37,373 nt of DNA from Bog-756 sp035534835. GTDB lineage: Bacteria > Actinomycetota > Acidimicrobiia > Acidimicrobiales > RAAP-2. Position 1 is the first letter of the stretch. Each line of letters starts with the position of its first letter. Made by a program: the position numbers and the translations under genes. Under the pieces are notes generated by a model. The model made no database searches, had not been told where the DNA came from, and saw nothing but the letters and a program-made list of their open reading frames with translations. Location of the stretch: positions 1 to 37,373 of the forward strand of contig DATLRE010000080.1 of assembly GCA_035534835.1 (NCBI GenBank). Direction: 5' to 3'. Of the stretch, positions 34,301 through 37,373 are shown in pieces.

Positions 34301-37038
34301 TGACCGGCAGCGGGTTCACCAACGCCCGGGCAGTCCTTTTCGGTTCGGTCGCCGCGACCAGCATGACCGTGATGTCCTCCACCGAGATCGACGTCACGTC
34401 CCCGCCGTCGGCGCTCGCCGAAGGGGTTTCGGTGCTGGTCATCGGTTCCGACCAGGTCCCCTCGGCGACTGACTGCTGGCCTTTGCAGTCGCAGTGCGCC
34501 ACGTCTTTCTTCTACATGCAGCCGTCGGAGACGATCAGCGATGTTCATCTCGCGGGCGGCGTCAACGGAAGCCAGAACGTGCTCGGTGTCAAGGTGACCG
34601 AGACCGGCTCGATGAGCATGGACGCGTCGGCGACTATTGAGGAGTCCTACAACGGTCCACCATCGGCGGTGTTGGCCACCGGAAGCCTCAGCAACATCAA
34701 CGCCTCTTTGAAGGTCGACATCTCCGGGAAGCTTTCAGGCGGCTCGGACATCTCCCCCCTGATCGACGTGCCGATCCCACTGCCCGGCTCCGTCCCGGAC
34801 CTGATCTCCCTGGACTTCAGGATCGTTTCGGCGTCGCTGTCGGGATCGGCCTACCTGACAGTCAACTTCAGCCAGCTCGGCTTGCAGTTCTCCAACGTCG
34901 GCTACATCAACGGCGGCGTGACCCTCGGCACCCCAACACTGACCTGCGCCGGCAACGTCGTCGACCTGTCGTCGATAGAATCCTCGCTCGCCACGCTCAA
35001 CGGCTGCATGTCCATGTCGTGGAATGCCACCACCAGCCTGCAGATAGACGCCAACCCGCTGTGGTTGTCTGTCGGGGGATCCTCGCCGGCAGGCACGCTT
35101 GAAGCCGGAATCGGTCCTGAAGTCGGATTCGGCGCCAACGGCACTGTCAGCGGATCGTGGAGCCCGGCTAACGGCGTCCAGCAGACCGGCACCGTCAACT
35201 ATGAAGGCTGCCTGGCGTTCGTGAACGCGAACCTCGACGCCAGCATCGGCACGTTCTCCGAAAACGACTCGGGCACGTTCGGGACAGCCGACATCTTCGG
35301 CAACTCCACAAAACAATGCCCGTTCAAGACCGGCGGGACGGCCGCCACAACTGCGGCCGGCCACACCTACACCGCCTCCACAACTCCCGCCGACCCGACA
35401 GTGACAACCACCGGCCCGACCGGGATCGTCACCATCTCTCCCACCAACGTGAACCCCGCACCAGTCGACCCGCCCGGCACGACAGGCCAGTATTTCACCG
35501 TCAGCGCTTCCAACGCCGCCGATGTCGGCACGGCCACCATCACCGCCTGCGGGCAGACCGCGTCGCAAAGCCTGTCGTCATACGACGGCACCTCCTGGCA
35601 GGCTGTCCCACCCCCGGCGACCCCGCCCGGCCCGGGTTGCCTGTCGAGCACTCTCAGCGCCACCACCGTGCCGTCAGTCGCAGACCTCGGTGCTGGCGTG
35701 ATCTTCGCGGTCGTCACCACGCCGACGGTAGCGGCGGTCACCCCGACATCGGGTGCTACGGCGGGCGGAACTACCGTCATGATCACCGGGACCGGCATGT
35801 CCGGCGCGACCGCGGTCGCGTTCGGCGCGGTGGCGGCATCCGACTTCATCTGCGGCGACACGCAGTGCGCCGCTGTCAGCCCACCCGCAACAGCGGCCGG
35901 CCCGGTCCACGTCACGGTGACGACCCCGCAAGGAGTCAGCCCGGTCAGCGCGAACGACGAGTTCAGCTACACGCCGGCCACGACCACACCAGGAGTTGCG
36001 TCACCCGTAGTATTGGGCCTGCAGCCAACGACGGGGCCGACCGGTGGAGGCACATCGGTGGTGATCAGCGGCACGAACCTGTCCGGGGCGACGGCAGTGG
36101 ATTTCGGGAGGACCCCGGCCAGCAGCTTCGACGTTGTCTCTGCCGGCTCGATAACTGCGGTCTCGCCCCCCAACACGGCGGGCACGGTCGACGTCACGGT
36201 CACCGCTGCGGGCGGAACGAGCAGCGCTACCAGCGCGGACGAGTTCACCTATAGCACCCCGCCCACCAGGGCGGCGGCGGGCTACTGGCTGGCGGCAGCC
36301 GACGGCGGGATCTTCACGTTCGGCGACGCCGGCTTCTACGGGTCGATGGGCGGCCATGTGCTCAACAAGCCGGTAGCGGGCATCGCCGCAGCCCCCGGTG
36401 GCCACGGCTACTGGGAGGTGGCTTCTGACGGCGGCGTGTTCAGCTTCGGCCACGCCGGCTTCTACGGGTCGATGGGCGGCAAGGCGCTCAACAAGCCGGT
36501 CGTGGGGATCGCCGCAACCCCCGGTGGCCACGGCTACTGGGAGGTGGCTTCTGACGGCGGGATCTTCACGTTCGGCTCCGCCAAGTTCTGCGGGTCGACG
36601 GGTGGCACGCACCTAAACGCCCCGGTGGTCGGCGTGGCCGCCACTCCCACAGGCAACGGCTACTGGGAGGTCGCCAAGGACGGCGGAGTGTTTAGCTTCG
36701 GCAGTGCCCGCTTCTACGGGTCAGAACCCGGGCTGCCCGCGTCTGCCCGGGTGGCGGCACCGGTGGTGGGCATCGCCGCCACCCCTGACGGCAAGGGCTA
36801 TTGGGAGGTGACTTCGACTGGGCAGATGCTCGCCTTCGGCGACGCCCACCTCTACGGCTCGATGGCCGGTAAGCCGCTCGACAAGCCGGTGGCCGGCATG
36901 GCGTCGACACCGGACGGCAAGGGCTACTGGTTGGTCGGCGCAGACGGCGGCATCTTCAGCTTCGGCGACGCCCGCTTCTACGGCTCGATGGCCGGCAAGG
37001 CGCTCAACAAGCCGGTCGTGGGGATCGCCGCCAGCTGA
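31366..37038 (+). CDS. Large secreted multidomain surface protein
   Basis: 1890 aa. Residues 1-43 are a signal peptide (RGRLATLVASSAIVSAGLVV...AGSAAA). Residues about 60-620 form a right-handed parallel beta-helix of 'STFSGNSA..GGGGGI' rungs. Then an FN3 domain (~628-722), a HYDIN/ASH-like 'choice-of-anchor D' domain (~727-835), an IPT/TIG-like domain (~838-1050, 'VTNVSPRSGPLGGGTDVVVTG'), a region without recognised fold (~1060-1445), two more IPT/TIG domains (~1452-1540, 1546-1633), and six ~41-residue 'GYW.(V)A.DGG.F.FG.A.FYGS' repeats (~1639-1890). No sortase motif or membrane anchor. Such repeats recur in actinobacterial secreted proteins; function unknown, adhesion or carbohydrate binding is inferred. 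Codon use near the start (GGT, TTT, CTT, TTG) is less GC-biased than neighbours, hinting at transfer. Confidence 0.88.
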   Translation: MGARRFRGFSWGVRGRLATLVASSAIVSAGLVVVAPAGSAAAQALLVVSPSASASVTSCTSSTPCSFSTALSVVTGGETIEMASGTYDGNFSVNPVYTTNTSAASPVSIEAESGASVVIDGQGTGVDLFVGAIFVDVTGITFEGGDGAYGGGGIYNDGTITVTGCTFTGNTTADSGGGGGIANYGNATVVDSSFSGNSAFAGLDGGGIYSSNGDLTVTGSTFADNSVSATSVSGSAEGGGIASFGPTTVTGSTFSGNSATGGGDGGGIVSEVSITITDSTFTNNSVSGSDSSGGALELFGTSAVTGSTFTDNSASGPAISAVQTSVSGGAIFVGGTATITGSTFTGNSASGFEATGGGGVATSGGTSVNITGSSFTANSSDGGGGGGLWNEGTATVSDSTLSGNSATTEQGFQGNGGGIENYGGGTLRLTDSTLSGNSANGGGNGGGIVNDGGGTATVADSTLSGNSAVGGNGGGIWNDAYGTLTLTSSTLSGNSATAVQGLGGDGGGIGSQAGGSGTAMLEADVIADSCYGPFTDSGYNVVAFTSGCPALAVGDSSALVSGDLGSLAANGGPTDTFLPASFYGNPILGVIPDPTLGLCPTVDQRGDSSSGACDAGSVEVPPPPPPLNAPGTPVASAGDGSATVSWAPPTSDGGLPVTSYTVTPTPGCSTCGGLGVSSAGVGQPATVTEVTGLTNGTQYTFTVTATNSAGPGPPSGASNPVTPSGTPALSVSPTAVAFPPTAVGGNAVEQQVTVTDPGPGPLTISAVSVIGGSGAFSVDDSTSTCAAGGELTSGGSCTVDLTFTPGSAQAYTAQLNLGTNAAGGAATLAVTGTGEATAITHVYNVPDQGNPTVVIEGTGFGNSFPAADLGTSTDTGFFELTDATGANKWSDGYTGDGCTATVTEWTDTLIVVQANVDTFFRCALAAGDILGVTVYNASTGIPGVKATGEAVVAAAGPAPSVTNVSPRSGPLGGGTDVVVTGSGFTNARAVLFGSVAATSMTVMSSTEIDVTSPPSALAEGVSVLVIGSDQVPSATDCWPLQSQCATSFFYMQPSETISDVHLAGGVNGSQNVLGVKVTETGSMSMDASATIEESYNGPPSAVLATGSLSNINASLKVDISGKLSGGSDISPLIDVPIPLPGSVPDLISLDFRIVSASLSGSAYLTVNFSQLGLQFSNVGYINGGVTLGTPTLTCAGNVVDLSSIESSLATLNGCMSMSWNATTSLQIDANPLWLSVGGSSPAGTLEAGIGPEVGFGANGTVSGSWSPANGVQQTGTVNYEGCLAFVNANLDASIGTFSENDSGTFGTADIFGNSTKQCPFKTGGTAATTAAGHTYTASTTPADPTVTTTGPTGIVTISPTNVNPAPVDPPGTTGQYFTVSASNAADVGTATITACGQTASQSLSSYDGTSWQAVPPPATPPGPGCLSSTLSATTVPSVADLGAGVIFAVVTTPTVAAVTPTSGATAGGTTVMITGTGMSGATAVAFGAVAASDFICGDTQCAAVSPPATAAGPVHVTVTTPQGVSPVSANDEFSYTPATTTPGVASPVVLGLQPTTGPTGGGTSVVISGTNLSGATAVDFGRTPASSFDVVSAGSITAVSPPNTAGTVDVTVTAAGGTSSATSADEFTYSTPPTRAAAGYWLAAADGGIFTFGDAGFYGSMGGHVLNKPVAGIAAAPGGHGYWEVASDGGVFSFGHAGFYGSMGGKALNKPVVGIAATPGGHGYWEVASDGGIFTFGSAKFCGSTGGTHLNAPVVGVAATPTGNGYWEVAKDGGVFSFGSARFYGSEPGLPASARVAAPVVGIAATPDGKGYWEVTSTGQMLAFGDAHLYGSMAGKPLDKPVAGMASTPDGKGYWLVGADGGIFSFGDARFYGSMAGKALNKPVVGIAAS
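36280..37035 (+). repeat. Six ~126-bp coding repeats
   Basis: Each unit encodes about 41 residues of the form GYWEVASDGG(I/V)F(T/S)FG.A.FYGSMGG..LNKPV(V/A)GIAA(T)P.G. The fourth unit is a few residues longer and the sixth is cut after VVGIAAS by the stop codon. Units 1, 2 and 6 share long identical DNA stretches, so recent duplication or gene conversion is likely. Confidence 0.9.
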
Positions 37039-37373
37039 TCAGCGCCGCCGCGAATGGTTACACAACCACGAGGCCGAGACTCTTCGCACGTCCGTTGCTG
37101 TGAAGGCATGGCTGCCGTCCCGCAAGCCGAACCCTCTACGGGATCGACCCAGGTCGGCGGCGGTGTCGGTCTGGGAGCGTCCCGCAAGACCCGCCCGGTG
37201 ATCTGCCCGGTGGCGGGGGGCTATCCGCTACAGCCTCAGGTCGGGTTGCGCCGGTCGAGGCGGGACCGATCCGCACAGGCCGAACGATCCTTCTGGCGGT
37301 GGCCGCCGCGAGACGCTGGAACGCGTCGGTGACGCCAGAACGACGGATCCGGCGCGAGCGAGTGCCCCATAAC
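37039..37373. other. No gene recognised at the right end
   Basis: 335 bases after the surface-protein stop. Short open frames occur on both strands, but none shows a Shine-Dalgarno, family motif or plausible composition. I see no terminator hairpin, tRNA or right-hand Tn3 repeat. Confidence 0.5.

Noticed and set aside
37054..37332. 92-codon open frame at the right end
   Set aside because: No Shine-Dalgarno, no family resemblance and shadow-like Arg/Ser/Pro composition.

Overview
The window is high-GC, gene-dense DNA with short intergenic gaps, many GTG starts and frequent 4-base start/stop overlaps. Gene content points to an actinobacterium, most likely class Acidimicrobiia: a PafB/PafC pair, a coenzyme F420 gene (cofC), an HU protein with a long Lys/Ala/Arg tail, an actinobacterial-style CtaG, type IVa pilus genes, and a secreted protein ending in the 'GYW..DGG.F.FG' repeats common in that group. 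This placement is inferred from gene content; no rRNA or tRNA gene was found.

Left block (1-7310): type IV pilus genes pilB, pilT and pilC in a coupled run, then two paralogous type IV pilin genes, each behind a structured non-coding leader, closed by a 13-bp perfect terminator hairpin. Then come a polytopic GT-C-like membrane protein and, on the minus strand, an acyl-CoA carboxylase-type carboxyltransferase and a CtaG-like membrane protein.

Middle block (11.6-20.7 kb): pafB-pafC; a MobF/TrwC relaxase without its helicase half, facing a VirD4/TraG-like ATPase without membrane anchor; an HU/H1-like nucleoid protein whose tail can apparently be translated alone from an internal Shine-Dalgarno and ATG; a PIG-L deacetylase overlapping cofC; and a divergent class III adenylate cyclase.

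Right-centre block (20.6-30.3 kb): a GH38 alpha-mannosidase coupled to an 84-aa helical protein; a MatB-like acyl-CoA synthetase that seems to start at CTG; RNase HII; a DGPF-ECF42 sigma pair; an acyl-CoA dehydrogenase; and a DMT-type transporter.

Right block (30.3-37.4 kb) is accessory: a small HTH gene, the left end of a Tn3-family transposon (38-bp terminal repeat plus a frameshifted transposase start), and a 1890-aa secreted multidomain protein (beta-helix, FN3, IPT/TIG and six C-terminal repeats).

Two window-wide patterns stand out. Seven genes carry a TAnnnT-like -10 hexamer exactly 6 or 7 nt before the start codon, the signature of leaderless mRNAs. Several gene junctions hold short-period GC-rich tandem repeats (10-, 12-, 30-, 41- and 8-bp periods). 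No complete new system is claimed. The strongest leads are the dual-product HU locus, the orphan relaxase/coupling-ATPase pair, the CTG start and the leaderless-promoter series.
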